DNA of 64,000 nt. It comes from Marinobacterium_D sp050908845. GTDB lineage: Bacteria > Pseudomonadota > Gammaproteobacteria > Pseudomonadales > Balneatricaceae. The translations under genes and the position numbers were made by a program. The notes below the pieces were generated by a model, which did not search any database, was not told the origin of the DNA, and saw nothing but the letters and a program-made list of their open reading frames with translations. This document shows positions 24,526 through 33,617 of the stretch, piece after piece. Within the stretch, counting starts at the first letter, position 1. Every line of letters begins with the position of its first letter. Where the stretch lies: contig NZ_CP194171.1 of assembly GCF_050908845.1 (NCBI RefSeq), positions 1,798,001 through 1,862,000 on the forward strand, in the 5' to 3' direction.

Positions 24526-27414
24526 ATGGAAGATCGCTTGAATTGGCAGGCGCATAAGCGTTTTGCGCTGTTTGCCTGTGTAACGGCCGCCTTGCTGATC
24601 GTGCCGGCGCTCTATCTGCCGCCATTTTCAATCTTTGCGCAGCGGCCGGAGGATTATCTCTCCGTACATCTGTTGCTGGAGCTGTGTTCGGTGATCGTGT
24701 CCGTGATGGTGATCTCCATCGCCTGGAAGTCGCTGGCGCCCAGTCTTCAGAACAATGCCAACCTGCTGATCGTCGGTTTTACGGTTATTGCCTGCAGTGA
24801 CATGCTTCATGCGCTTGTCTATGACGGTATGCCATCACTGCTGGTGGATGGAAGTACGTCGACAGCCATTTTTTTCTGGCTTGCCGGGCGCTTTACCGAA
24901 GTCATCATGTTGCTGCTGTTTGCCTGCCGCATCCGTCTTGGAGGTTCGCCTCAGTCCTGGTTTGTGCTGGGAGTGGCGGCGTTTGCGGTGCTTTGGGCCG
25001 TAGGGATATCCGGGGGAAGCTTCATACCGGTGCTTTTTGTGCCCGGCGAAGGCGTGACCCCTTTCAAAGAGTTCTGTGAGTACCTCATCTCGGCGTCAAA
25101 CCTGATGCTGGCGGCCTGGCTGTATTGGCAGGCGGCGCGTGAAAAGCATGCGCAAACGCTCTGGTTCGCAACCTCCTGTTTCATTATGGGGGTGGGGGAG
25201 CTTGCCTTTGTGCATTACCTGGATCCCTCGGAGTTTGCGCTTGTGGTGGGGCACCTGTACAAGGTGGCTGCCTACCTTTTTATTTACCGCGCGACTTTTT
25301 ACAGTGCGGTTAACGAGCCTTACTTCCGGCTGCAGGATAGCGAGCGTCGTATACGTACCCAGGACCGAGAGCTGCGAACCCTGTTGAGCAGCTTGCCCCT
25401 CGATATCGCGCGTTTTGACCCGGATTTGCGCTTGCGTTACATGAGCCCCGGCTTTTCCATGAACCTGCTGGCTCAGCCGGTACTGCCTCCCGGCCATCAC
25501 CTCGATCAGGTCGTCGCTGCCGAGGTTGCCGGGCAGTTACAGGGCCCGTTGCGTGATGCGCTCAAGGGGCAGCGGAGCGAGTGTGACGTGGAGTATGAGC
25601 GTGAGTCAGGAAGCTCGCGTTTCAGTAAAGTGGTTGTCCTTCCTGAATGGCTCGCAGGGGGCGGGCGGGGTGTCTTGACGATCTTTGCCGATACCACGGA
25701 GCAGGAGCGTAGCCGCCGCCGCATGGAGCAGTCATTGCAGGAAAACAACGAGATCAGAATGGCGCTGGATGCCCACGCGATTGTGGCCTTCACTGATGCC
25801 GAGGGTGTTATCACCTCGGTCAATGACCGCTTCTGCCTGATCTCCAAGTATCCGCGTGACGAGCTGATTGGGCGTACTCACAGTGTCATCAACTCGGGTG
25901 TTCACCCGCCGGAGTTCTTTAAAGAGTTGTGGCAGGTGATCAGTCGCGGCGATATCTGGAACGGCGAGATCTGTAACCGGGCCAAGGATGGATCTCTGTA
26001 TTGGGTGCATACCACGATCGTACCCCTGAGCGGACCGAATGGTCTGCCGGAAAGATACATCGCTATCCGGGCAGATGTGACCAAGCGCAAACAGGCTGAG
26101 GCCGAAGCCCAGCACCTGGCCCTGCATGATGCCCTGACAGGCCTGCCCAACCGTCGGCTGATGAAAGAGCGACTGATTCAGTCTATTCAGACCGAAGCGC
26201 GGGCCGGTTCCCATGGCGCGGTATTGCTGCTGGATCTGGATAACTTCAAGGAGGTCAACGATACCTTCGGGCATAACCAGGGTGATGAGCTGCTTTACCA
26301 GGTGGCGCAGCGCCTGGCTGATACCGTGCGGGAGGGCGATACGGTCACCCGGCTGGGTGGGGACGAGTTTGTGGTGCTGCTCAGCGGGGTGGGGCAAACG
26401 CGCGAGCAGGCGATGACCAATGTGAGTGTCGCCGGCGGCAAGATCGAGTCCGCGTTGGCGCGCTCGTTCAAACTGGCCAATTCCCAGGTGAATATCACTC
26501 CGAGCATCGGTGCCGTGTTGTTCAACCGTGCCGATGACGACTACGAGGAGTTGATCAAGCAGGCGGATATCGCCCTGTACAAGGCCAAGGCCGCTGGCCG
26601 TAACCGGCTCTGTTTCTTCGATCCTTCGCTGCAGGAGGAAGCGGTGCGGCGCTCGTTGCTTATTCGTGAGCTGCGTTACGCGCAGGAGAGGGACGAGCTG
26701 TGCCTGTTCTATCAACCCATAGTGGGTGAGGAGCGTCAGGTGATTGCCATGGAGGCGCTGATCCGCTGGAAGCATTCCACCAAGGGGCTGATTTCGCCGG
26801 GAGAGTTTATTCCGCTGGCCGAACAGAGCGGACTGATCCTGCCGATCGGTCTCTGGGTGCTGAACACCGCCTGTCGGCAGCTGGCTGAATGGTCGCAGAA
26901 TCCGCAGCGCGCGCATTGGGCGCTTGCGGTGAACGTCAGTGCGCGTCAGCTCAACCAGGAGGATTTCGTCGACCAGGTGGCAGCAGCGCTCAGCAATAGT
27001 GGTGCGCCGGCGGACCGGTTGCGGCTGGAGATCACCGAGAGCATGCTGCAGGATAATCTCGAGGCTACGGTGCAGAAAATGACCCTGATACGCGAGTTGG
27101 GTGTTCATTTCTCCCTGGATGATTTTGGTACCGGCTACTCCTCCCTCAGCTACCTGAAGCGGCTGCCCCTGGATGTGCTGAAGATCGATAAATCCTTTGT
27201 CGACGGCGTCCTCGATGATCCCAACGACACCGCGATTGTCAGTACTATTCTGGCGCTGGCACAGACTCTTGAACTGCGAGTAGTGGCGGAGGGAGTCGAA
27301 ACCGTCGAACAGATGGATCTGCTGGTAGAAAAAGGCTGCCGCTTCTTCCAGGGTTACCTGTTTGGAAAGCCGGCGGAAATCTCACACTTTGATGAGCGGT
27401 CCAATATCCGCTGA
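24526..27414 (+). CDS. MASE3-PAS-GGDEF-EAL cyclic-di-GMP enzyme
   Basis: A 962-residue membrane protein. The N-terminal 265 residues hold about seven hydrophobic spans with MASE3-like sequence (SDMLHALVYDGMP). A PAS-like segment (about 285-395) and a second PAS with PAC motif (about 405-525) follow. The GGDEF domain has an intact GGDEF at about 611-615 and an RxxD inhibitory site (REGD) five residues before it. The EAL domain has EALIRW (about 743) and DDFGTGYSSL, so both synthesis and hydrolysis of cyclic di-GMP look possible. It lies alone upstream of dnaX; the signal is unknown. Confidence 0.93.
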   Translation: MEDRLNWQAHKRFALFACVTAALLIVPALYLPPFSIFAQRPEDYLSVHLLLELCSVIVSVMVISIAWKSLAPSLQNNANLLIVGFTVIACSDMLHALVYDGMPSLLVDGSTSTAIFFWLAGRFTEVIMLLLFACRIRLGGSPQSWFVLGVAAFAVLWAVGISGGSFIPVLFVPGEGVTPFKEFCEYLISASNLMLAAWLYWQAAREKHAQTLWFATSCFIMGVGELAFVHYLDPSEFALVVGHLYKVAAYLFIYRATFYSAVNEPYFRLQDSERRIRTQDRELRTLLSSLPLDIARFDPDLRLRYMSPGFSMNLLAQPVLPPGHHLDQVVAAEVAGQLQGPLRDALKGQRSECDVEYERESGSSRFSKVVVLPEWLAGGGRGVLTIFADTTEQERSRRRMEQSLQENNEIRMALDAHAIVAFTDAEGVITSVNDRFCLISKYPRDELIGRTHSVINSGVHPPEFFKELWQVISRGDIWNGEICNRAKDGSLYWVHTTIVPLSGPNGLPERYIAIRADVTKRKQAEAEAQHLALHDALTGLPNRRLMKERLIQSIQTEARAGSHGAVLLLDLDNFKEVNDTFGHNQGDELLYQVAQRLADTVREGDTVTRLGGDEFVVLLSGVGQTREQAMTNVSVAGGKIESALARSFKLANSQVNITPSIGAVLFNRADDDYEELIKQADIALYKAKAAGRNRLCFFDPSLQEEAVRRSLLIRELRYAQERDELCLFYQPIVGEERQVIAMEALIRWKHSTKGLISPGEFIPLAEQSGLILPIGLWVLNTACRQLAEWSQNPQRAHWALAVNVSARQLNQEDFVDQVAAALSNSGAPADRLRLEITESMLQDNLEATVQKMTLIRELGVHFSLDDFGTGYSSLSYLKRLPLDVLKIDKSFVDGVLDDPNDTAIVSTILALAQTLELRVVAEGVETVEQMDLLVEKGCRFFQGYLFGKPAEISHFDERSNIR

Positions 27415-27575
27415 TCTTTATGTCGGTGCCTTCTGCTCGCAGCGCGTTTTCCAGGCCTGTTCTATTGATGGTCCGCTACAGGGAAACCGTCTCGACTTCG
27501 ACAGGGCCGAGCTGGAGGACGACCAGGTTTAGACCCTGTTGCCGGTGGTTCGCTAACGACTCTGCAGTCCCGTCA

Positions 27576-27584
27576 TGCTAATAT
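27576..27584 (+). promoter_or_regulatory. extended -10 promoter candidate for the dnaX operon
   Basis: TGCTAATAT at 27576-27584 matches the extended -10 form TGn plus TAATAT, 43 bases before the dnaX start. The expected -35 position (27556-27561, ACGACT) is poor, as is common for extended -10 promoters. Confidence 0.45.
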
Positions 27585-27626
27585 CGGCGCTTGCAAAAGT
27601 TACCGACGTAGGCTGTACGAGGCACA

Positions 27627-29645
27627 ATGAGCTATCAGGTTCTGGCACGGAAATGGCGGCCCCGCCGTTTTCAGGAGATGGTGGGGCAGGAGCACGTTCT
27701 CAAGGCGCTGGTTAACGCGCTGGATGACGATCGCCTCCATCACGCCTATCTGTTCACCGGTACCCGGGGGGTGGGTAAAACCTCTATCGCCCGGCTGTTC
27801 GCGAAGTCCCTAAACTGCGAGCAGGGGGTCTCTTCGGAACCCTGTGGGCAGTGTACCGCCTGTCGTGAGATCGCCGAGGGCCGGTTTGTCGACCTGATCG
27901 AGGTCGATGCGGCCTCGCGTACCAAGGTGGAAGATACCCGCGAGCTGCTGGAAAACGTGCAGTACGCGCCGACCCATGGGCGCTTCAAGGTGTACCTGAT
28001 AGACGAGGTGCACATGCTCTCCAGTCACTCTTTCAACGCGCTGTTGAAGACGCTGGAAGAGCCGCCTCCCCATGTGAAGTTCCTGCTGGCGACCACCGAT
28101 CCGCAGAAACTGCCGGTGACTATTCTGTCACGCTGCCTGCAGTTCAACCTCAAGAACCTGATTCCTGAGCGCATTGTCAGTCATCTGACCCACGTCCTAG
28201 AGGTCGAAAACATCAGCTTTGAAGACCCGGCGCTCTGGCTGCTGGCGCGTTCCGCTGATGGCTCCATGCGTGATGCATTGAGCCTGACCGACCAGGCGAT
28301 CGCCTTCGGTGCCGGCAGCGTTACCGAGCCGGACGTGCGCGCCATGCTCGGTACGATTGACCAGAGGCTGGTGTATCGGATTCTCGAAGCGGTGGCCAGC
28401 CATGATGGCGCAGAGGTGCTGGCGGCCAGCGCAGAACTTGCCGACTTCTCTCCCGATTACTCCAGTGTGCTGGGCGAGCTGATCAGCCTGCTGCATCGTA
28501 TTGCTTTGGCTCAGGCGGTGCCGAGCGCCGTGGATAACAGTCTGGGCGACCTGGAACAGGTGAAGGCACTGGCGGCACGAATGCGTGCCGAAGATGTCCA
28601 GCTGTACTACCAGATTGCCGTGATGGGACGTAAGGATCTGCCGTTTGTGCCGCATGCCCGGGAAGGGCTGGAGATGGTACTGCTGCGAATGCTGGCATTC
28701 CGTCCGGCCGGTGCCGCTGTGGGTGCGACCGAACCGCCGGCGACGGCACAGCAGTCGCCCGCCGCTCCGGCTCCGGCCAAGCCCGAGTCTGTAAATCCGC
28801 CATCGGTGGAGCCGCCCCAGGCTGCTCCGGTGAGTCCGACTCCGCGCGCTGAAACGCCGGCGCCTCAAGCCGAGGTTGCGCCCCCGATGGTGGCATCGCC
28901 ATCCCGGGAGGAGCGCCCCGTGGCGCGGCAAGCGGTGCCGTCTCAGCCCGCGCAACCTCAGCCTGCGCCAGAACCTGAGCCCCGTCCCGAGCCTGTGGCA
29001 CCCGTTCCTGCACCGGCGCCTGTGCAGGAGGCTCCACCGCCGATGGATGAGCCGCCGCCCTGGGATGAGTATGATGTTCCGCCGATGGAGTACGAGGAGC
29101 CACCGCTAAAAAAGCCTGAACCGGCCCCTGCGCCGGAGCCCGCGGCGCAACCTGAACCGGTCGGTGGTGCGAACGTGGCCCGGAGTGCTGGTGTTTCCCA
29201 GTCCATTGCCGTATTGCTGGCTGGTCTCCAGCCGCCGCCGGCGGAGCTGGTGCAGCTGACACCGGAGCACTGGGTCGCTTTGTCCGCAGAACTCGGCTTG
29301 ACCGGTATGACCGACAGTCTTGCGCGCAGCCTTTCTCTGGAGCAGGTCGACGGCCAGGCACTGTGTTTCCATTACAATGCAGAGCAGGACGCCCTGCTCA
29401 ACGAGACTCAGCGAAGCCGCATCGCTGATGCACTGAAAGCGCGCTTCGGACAAGCGCTGACGGTGGAGTACCGTGAGGCGGCGCAAACGCGGGAAACCCC
29501 GGCGCAGTTCGCCGAGCGGCGCCGGGCCGAACGCAAGGCTGAGGCTATCGAGGCGCTGAAGGCAGACCCGGTAGTCCAGCAGATCCTCGACCAGTTCGGG
29601 GCACATATTGATGAAGAATCTGTCACACCAGTAGACCCGTCTTAA
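27627..29645 (+). CDS. dnaX: DNA polymerase III tau subunit (and gamma by frameshift)
   Basis: A 672-residue clamp-loader ATPase. The Walker A motif GTRGVGKT is at 45-52, zinc-binding cysteines lie at C64, C73, C76 and C79, and domain III follows to about 360. A proline/alanine-rich linker (about 370-510) leads to the C-terminal tau domain that contacts DnaB and the polymerase core. Inside the linker, codons 494-496 (CTA AAA AAG) form a slippery site with stimulatory elements, so a shorter gamma of about 497 residues is predicted. ybaB and recR follow in the conserved order. Confidence 0.96.
   Translation: MSYQVLARKWRPRRFQEMVGQEHVLKALVNALDDDRLHHAYLFTGTRGVGKTSIARLFAKSLNCEQGVSSEPCGQCTACREIAEGRFVDLIEVDAASRTKVEDTRELLENVQYAPTHGRFKVYLIDEVHMLSSHSFNALLKTLEEPPPHVKFLLATTDPQKLPVTILSRCLQFNLKNLIPERIVSHLTHVLEVENISFEDPALWLLARSADGSMRDALSLTDQAIAFGAGSVTEPDVRAMLGTIDQRLVYRILEAVASHDGAEVLAASAELADFSPDYSSVLGELISLLHRIALAQAVPSAVDNSLGDLEQVKALAARMRAEDVQLYYQIAVMGRKDLPFVPHAREGLEMVLLRMLAFRPAGAAVGATEPPATAQQSPAAPAPAKPESVNPPSVEPPQAAPVSPTPRAETPAPQAEVAPPMVASPSREERPVARQAVPSQPAQPQPAPEPEPRPEPVAPVPAPAPVQEAPPPMDEPPPWDEYDVPPMEYEEPPLKKPEPAPAPEPAAQPEPVGGANVARSAGVSQSIAVLLAGLQPPPAELVQLTPEHWVALSAELGLTGMTDSLARSLSLEQVDGQALCFHYNAEQDALLNETQRSRIADALKARFGQALTVEYREAAQTRETPAQFAERRRAERKAEAIEALKADPVVQQILDQFGAHIDEESVTPVDPS
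29094..29136 (+). promoter_or_regulatory. programmed -1 ribosomal frameshift signal in dnaX
   Basis: Three parts are visible. An internal Shine-Dalgarno-like GAGGAG (29094-29099) lies 8 bases before the slippery heptamer A-AAA-AAG (29108-29114), which is in the zero frame. Six bases later comes a hairpin, CCGGC (29121-29125) with GCCGG (29132-29136). After a -1 slip the next codons are GCC and TGA (29117-29119), giving gamma one extra alanine and then a stop. The layout matches the characterised E. coli dnaX signal, although the hairpin here has only five base pairs. Confidence 0.85.
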
Positions 29646-29664
29646 GAAAATAGAGGTAACCGAG

Positions 29665-29991
29665 ATGATGAAAGGTGGCATGGGCAACCTGATGAAGCAG
29701 GCCCAGAAGATGCAAGAAGAGATGCAGAAGGCGCAGGAAGAAGTCGCTAATGCAGAATGCACCGGTGAGTCCGGCGCAGGCTTGGTCAGCATCGTTATGA
29801 ACGGACGTCATGATGTGAAGAAAGTCAGCATCGATGACAGTCTGCTTGAGGAAGACAAAGAGATCCTCGAAGACCTGATCGCCGCGGCGGTAAACGATGC
29901 GGTTCGCAAGATCGAGCAGAGCACCCAGGAAAAAATGTCCCAGGTGACCTCCGGCATGGGAATGCCGCCGGGCTTTAAGATGCCGTTCTGA
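29665..29991 (+). CDS. ybaB: YbaB/EbfC nucleoid-associated protein
   Basis: A 108-residue protein of the YbaB/EbfC family, dimeric DNA-binding proteins of the nucleoid. It has the glycine/methionine-rich start (MMKGGMGNLMKQAQKMQ), a helical segment of lysine, glutamine and glutamate, and the central ESGAGLVSIVMNGRHDVKKV strand region. It ends in the typical GMPPGFKMPF. It sits between dnaX and recR in the near-universal order. recR starts two bases after its stop. Confidence 0.95.
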   Translation: MMKGGMGNLMKQAQKMQEEMQKAQEEVANAECTGESGAGLVSIVMNGRHDVKKVSIDDSLLEEDKEILEDLIAAAVNDAVRKIEQSTQEKMSQVTSGMGMPPGFKMPF

Positions 29992-29993
29992 TC

Positions 29994-30593
29994 ATGGCAT
30001 TCAGTCCTCTGCTGCAAAATCTGGTCACCGCCCTGCGGGTGCTGCCAGGCGTTGGGCCGAAGTCGGCCCAGCGCATGGCGCTGCACCTGCTGGAGCGGGA
30101 GCGTGAGGCTGCACTGAATCTGTCCGAAGCCCTCGTTGAAGCGGTGGAGAAGATCGGAGAGTGCAGCGAATGCCGTACCCTGTCCGAAGAGTCGGTGTGT
30201 GAGATCTGTCGCAGCGAGTCGCGCGACCGCTCACTGCTTTGTGTTCTCGAGTCGCCAGTCGATATGATGGCGATCGAGCAGACCGGCGGATACAACGGCC
30301 TTTATTTCGTGCTCAAGGGACGCTTGTCTCCGATCGACGGTATCGGGCCGGATGCGCTTGGAATCGACAAGCTGTTGAGCAAGGTGATAGACGGCGGTGT
30401 TCAGGAGCTGATACTGGCCACCAACCCCACCGTAGAGGGTGAGGCGACGTCTCACTATATTGCCGAGCAGCTCAACGATCACCCCGTGAAGATCAGTCGT
30501 ATCGCTCATGGTGTCCCCGTTGGTGGGGAACTTGAGTATGTCGATGGCGGTACCTTGGCGCATGCGCTGGCGGGCCGTCGCTCACTGCGTTAA
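29994..30593 (+). CDS. recR: recombination mediator RecR
   Basis: A 199-residue protein that works with RecF and RecO to load RecA on single-stranded DNA gaps. The helix-hairpin-helix (LRVLPGVGPKSAQRM) is at about 14-28. The four-cysteine zinc motif spans CSEC to CEIC (about 55-71). A TOPRIM domain (about 78-175) includes VLESPVDMMAIE and ATNPTVEGEAT. It is closely packed after ybaB, and rnd follows after 9 bases, so dnaX-ybaB-recR-rnd-ycgL-ycgN probably form one transcript. Confidence 0.97.
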   Translation: MAFSPLLQNLVTALRVLPGVGPKSAQRMALHLLEREREAALNLSEALVEAVEKIGECSECRTLSEESVCEICRSESRDRSLLCVLESPVDMMAIEQTGGYNGLYFVLKGRLSPIDGIGPDALGIDKLLSKVIDGGVQELILATNPTVEGEATSHYIAEQLNDHPVKISRIAHGVPVGGELEYVDGGTLAHALAGRRSLR

Positions 30594-30602
30594 GGACCTG
30601 AC

Positions 30603-31787
30603 ATGACGGAAAAGTCCAAAGCCTGGGATTGGCGCCAGCTGGAACAGTCGGCCGAGAAGCCTTGCTGGATAACGGACAGCGATACACTGGCCGAGCACTG
30701 CGCGCGCTGGCGCCAGCTGCCGATGGTGGCACTGGATACGGAGTTCATGCGGGTTGATACGTTCTATCCGCGGCCCGGCCTGATCCAGCTTGCGGATGAG
30801 TATCAGTGTTACCTGATTGATCCGCTCTGTATCGAGGACTTTTCCGCATTCGTCGAGTTGATGGCTGACGATTCGGTACTCAAGATCGTTCACGCCGGCA
30901 GCGAAGACCTGGAACTGCTGCTGAATAGCTACGGCGTCCTGCCCGAGCCGCTGTTCGATACCCAGATAGCAGCTGCCTTTGCCGGCTGGGGTTTCAGCAT
31001 GGGATTGCAGCGGTTGGTGGACCATGCGCTGGGTGTGCAGCTGGGGAAGGGGGAGACCACCTCCGACTGGATGCAGCGACCGCTGACTCCCGAACAGGTG
31101 CACTACGCGGCGCTGGACGTGGCTTATCTGCCGGCGATCGCCCTGGAACTGCAGGCGCAGCTGAAGCAGCAGGGTCGCCTGGAGTGGGTGATGGAGGAGT
31201 GTGCCGAGCAGCGGGGTGCGGTGATCGATACCGACCCGCATGGGGTGAGCTATTATCAGCGCTTCAGCCAGGTATGGAACATCTCCGATGTGAAGCGTGC
31301 GGGGCTTCGTGACTTGACCGCCTGGCGTGAGCAGGCCTGCCGTGCCCGGGATATTCCGCGCAACCGGCTGCTGCGCAACCAGCATCTGCTGGCGATTATC
31401 GAACGCTGGCCGCTGACTCCGGAAGCGCTGTCGCGGGTACCGGAGCTGCGCCGCAAGGTGGTTCGTGAGGATGGCGAGGCGATACTGGACTGCCTGCGCA
31501 ATGCGCAGGAGTCTGCTGAAAAACTGCCGCCGGCGCCGATACAGCGACCTTTGCATTACGCCTGGAACAAGCGGATCAAGGTGCTTAAAACGATTGGTCG
31601 CTCCACCGCGGCGGATCAGGGGCTGGCGGTGGAGATTCTGCTGCGCAAACGTGATATTGACGCATTGATCCAGTCGCGAACCCCGGCCGGTGAATACACG
31701 CTGCCGCCGTCCCTTCAGGGGTGGCGCAAGCCGCTGGTGGGGGATGCGTTGCTGGCGCAGCTGCAAAAATTCGAGCAAGAGAAATAA
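30603..31787 (+). CDS. rnd: ribonuclease D
   Basis: A 394-residue 3'-5' exoribonuclease that trims tRNA precursors and other small RNAs. The DEDDy catalytic residues appear in VALDTEFMR (about 43-51), IVHAGSEDLELL (about 96-107) and HYAALDVAYLPAI (about 166-178). Two HRDC-like helical domains fill the C-terminal half. It is longer at the N-terminus than E. coli RNase D (375 residues). ycgL begins one base after its stop. Confidence 0.95.
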   Translation: MTEKSKAWDWRQLEQSAEKPCWITDSDTLAEHCARWRQLPMVALDTEFMRVDTFYPRPGLIQLADEYQCYLIDPLCIEDFSAFVELMADDSVLKIVHAGSEDLELLLNSYGVLPEPLFDTQIAAAFAGWGFSMGLQRLVDHALGVQLGKGETTSDWMQRPLTPEQVHYAALDVAYLPAIALELQAQLKQQGRLEWVMEECAEQRGAVIDTDPHGVSYYQRFSQVWNISDVKRAGLRDLTAWREQACRARDIPRNRLLRNQHLLAIIERWPLTPEALSRVPELRRKVVREDGEAILDCLRNAQESAEKLPPAPIQRPLHYAWNKRIKVLKTIGRSTAADQGLAVEILLRKRDIDALIQSRTPAGEYTLPPSLQGWRKPLVGDALLAQLQKFEQEK

Positions 31788-31788
31788 G

Positions 31789-32076
31789 ATGAAAATCTGC
31801 AGTATTTATAAGAGTCCGCGTAAGGACGAAATGTACCTGTACGTGGACAAGCGGGATGCCCTGGCACGGGTGCCGGAAGCGTTGCTGGAGATGTTCGGCC
31901 AGCCGATGCACGTGATGGATATGCCGATGAAGGCGGATCGCAAGCTCGCCCGTGTTGATGCTGACAAGGTGCTCAAAGAGATCGACGATAAGGGGTTCTA
32001 CCTGCAGCTGCCGCCGCCCAAGGATGAGTATCTTCTGGATCTGCACGCCAACCGTCCCGTAACCGGAGTGCGTTGA
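31789..32076 (+). CDS. ycgL: YcgL-family protein
   Basis: A 95-residue protein of the YcgL family, a small alpha/beta fold of unknown function found in gammaproteobacteria. It opens MKICSIYKSPRKDEMYLYVD, has a central MFGQPMHVMDM and ends in KGFYLQLPPPKDEYLL. The frame is open further upstream within rnd, but the ATG at 31789 gives the family N-terminus. Its stop overlaps the ycgN start, and it is commonly paired with rnd and ycgN. Confidence 0.92.
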   Translation: MKICSIYKSPRKDEMYLYVDKRDALARVPEALLEMFGQPMHVMDMPMKADRKLARVDADKVLKEIDDKGFYLQLPPPKDEYLLDLHANRPVTGVR

Positions 32077-32528
32077 GCGTGGTTGCTCAAGAAGTGTTCT
32101 GGCGCCGCAAGACACTGCGCGAGATGACCCGCGAAGAGTGGGAGTCACTCTGTGATGGCTGTGCGATCTGCTGTCTGCACAAGATCGAGGATGAAGATAC
32201 CAATGAGATCTTCTATACCTCTGTGGTCTGTCATTTGCTGGATACCAAAGAGTGCCGCTGTACCGAGTACGACAGGCGCACTGAGCTGGTGCCAACCTGT
32301 ATCCGCATGACGCCGAACGATGTGGAGCAGCTCGGCTGGCTGCCGCCCACCTGTGCCTATCGTCTCCTGAATGAGGGCAAGGAGCTGCCGGAGTGGCATC
32401 CGCTGGTGACCGGCGAGCGTCGCAGTCCAATTACTGCCGGAGCATCGGTAATCGATATCTACGATATTACCGATGAAGGTATCGATGATGATGATCTACT
32501 GGACTACGTGATCGAACCGGACGAATGA
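32073..32528 (+). CDS. ycgN: YcgN-family cysteine-cluster protein (UPF0260)
   Basis: A 151-residue YcgN/UPF0260 protein with the conserved cysteines CDGCAICCLHK (about 27-37) and further ones in VVCHLLDTKECRCTEYDRR and TCIRM. These could hold an Fe-S cluster or zinc (CxxCxxCC type). WLPPTCAYRLLNEGKELPEWHPL is characteristic of the family. The start is a TTG at 32073 overlapping the ycgL stop (TTGA), or a GTG two codons later. The function is unknown. A strong terminator lies 15 bases after the stop and ends the dnaX-to-ycgN cluster. Confidence 0.92.
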   Translation: MSVVAQEVFWRRKTLREMTREEWESLCDGCAICCLHKIEDEDTNEIFYTSVVCHLLDTKECRCTEYDRRTELVPTCIRMTPNDVEQLGWLPPTCAYRLLNEGKELPEWHPLVTGERRSPITAGASVIDIYDITDEGIDDDDLLDYVIEPDE

Positions 32529-32543
32529 GTCGTTAAAGACAGG

Positions 32544-32574
32544 AAAGAAGCCCGCCATCAAGGCGGGCTTCTTT
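32544..32574. terminator. bidirectional intrinsic terminator after ycgN
   Basis: AAAGAAGCCCGCC (32544-32556) and GGCGGGCTTCTTT (32562-32574) form a perfect 13-bp stem around ATCAA. It has T-rich ends on both strands, so it can serve ycgN and the convergent YIP1 gene. Confidence 0.92.
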
Positions 32575-32631
32575 GTCTGGGTGGGTCGCTGTGACCGGAT
32601 GCTTCTCTATTACCCGAGTTCGCAGTGGGAG

Positions 32632-33222
32632 CTATACAAGACTGGGTCCGTAACTCCACAGCAGTACAACGGCGATCAGCAGCGCTTCAAGCACCAGGCC
32701 GCCTATAGCCAGGGTTGAGGTGGAGATAATGAAACCCTCTTTTTCCGGAATTCCCAGGAAGGTGGGAATGCCGCGATAGAGCAGGTAGGCGGTGTAACAG
32801 AGCCCGATAGCACCGGCCAACACGCATACCCAGACGATGGGATAAAGGCTGACCAGGCCGGCGAGGAACATGGGCGTTGCGATGTAACCGGCAAACACCG
32901 TGCAGCGGGTACGGCAGGGTTTGTGGACCAGGCGCTTTGCCAGGCTGTGCAGCACTCGCCCCATCACCGCTACTGCGGCGAGGATCAACAGATAAAAGAC
33001 CAGGCCGAGGATTACTGCGCTTCCGGTGTCCAGTTTGATGGTATGACTGCCTCCGAAATCCCAGCCGGTCTGGGTTGTTCCGATATAGCTACTGACAACC
33101 GGCACCAAGGCCATCAATAGAACGTGGTGCAGGTAGAAGTGAGGTACAGACTCCCTCTCACTGCTCATTCGCTTCCACTCTTTTTCCGGATGGGTCATCA
33201 ACCCCCAGACGTGATTGATCAT
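32632..33222 (-). CDS. YIP1-family inner-membrane protein
   Basis: A 196-residue membrane protein with about five spans (near 31-50, 68-90, 110-128, 130-150 and 167-190) and the start MINHVWGLMTHPEKEWKRM, which marks bacterial YIP1-domain proteins. The proline in the fourth span region (GIPTFLGIPEKEGF) is also typical. The role is unknown. It is next downstream of rpsA on the same strand, but a strong terminator and about 360 bases separate them. In many relatives ihfB is found here instead. Confidence 0.85.
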   Translation of the reverse strand: MINHVWGLMTHPEKEWKRMSSERESVPHFYLHHVLLMALVPVVSSYIGTTQTGWDFGGSHTIKLDTGSAVILGLVFYLLILAAVAVMGRVLHSLAKRLVHKPCRTRCTVFAGYIATPMFLAGLVSLYPIVWVCVLAGAIGLCYTAYLLYRGIPTFLGIPEKEGFIISTSTLAIGGLVLEALLIAVVLLWSYGPSLV

Positions 33223-33617
33223 AGGACACCTCTCTCTACGTGGTCGGCGGCTACGTAAGCGGTTCGCTGTTAACTGAGGAGACCGCAGGAGCCTTGCTGT
33301 CTTGTTATTGTGTATCGAGTGATCGGGCCTTGGCTCGTTTCACGCCCCGGGCAGTATGCGGCGCAGGGCTATAGATAAAGATAGATTCAACTTTTTCCCA
33401 TGTACAACGACCGCTGGATGTCAGCGGCAAGTTGTCATCCTGTTGGGGTGCGCTGCACTGGCCGCTATCAGGGGCGAGGCGGCGTAAGCTGAAGCCGGTC
33501 TGTTGGCTGATTGGTTTGTCTCGGGGAGGGCTGTGCGAAGGTGTGATTGCTGGGAGTTTTGGAGCGTAGAAACAAAAATGGCCCGCTAGGCGGGCCATTT
33601 TTTAAGCGCGGATGCTA
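33223..33617. other. gap between rpsA and the YIP1 gene
   Basis: About 395 bases. The rpsA terminator lies at 33574-33602. The remainder should contain the promoter of the YIP1 gene, but no clear boxes, RNA gene or open frame with coding character were seen. Confidence 0.6.
33574..33602 (-). terminator. intrinsic terminator of rpsA
   Basis: AAAAATGGCCCGC (33574-33586) and GCGGGCCATTTTT (33590-33602) pair perfectly around TAG. On the minus strand the stem follows the rpsA stop by 15 bases and ends in a U-run; the other strand is equally competent. Confidence 0.92.

Noticed and set aside
25732..27108. 458-codon minus-strand open frame inside the MASE3-GGDEF-EAL gene
   Set aside because: Antisense to intact GGDEF and EAL domains, no ribosome-binding site or recognisable family.
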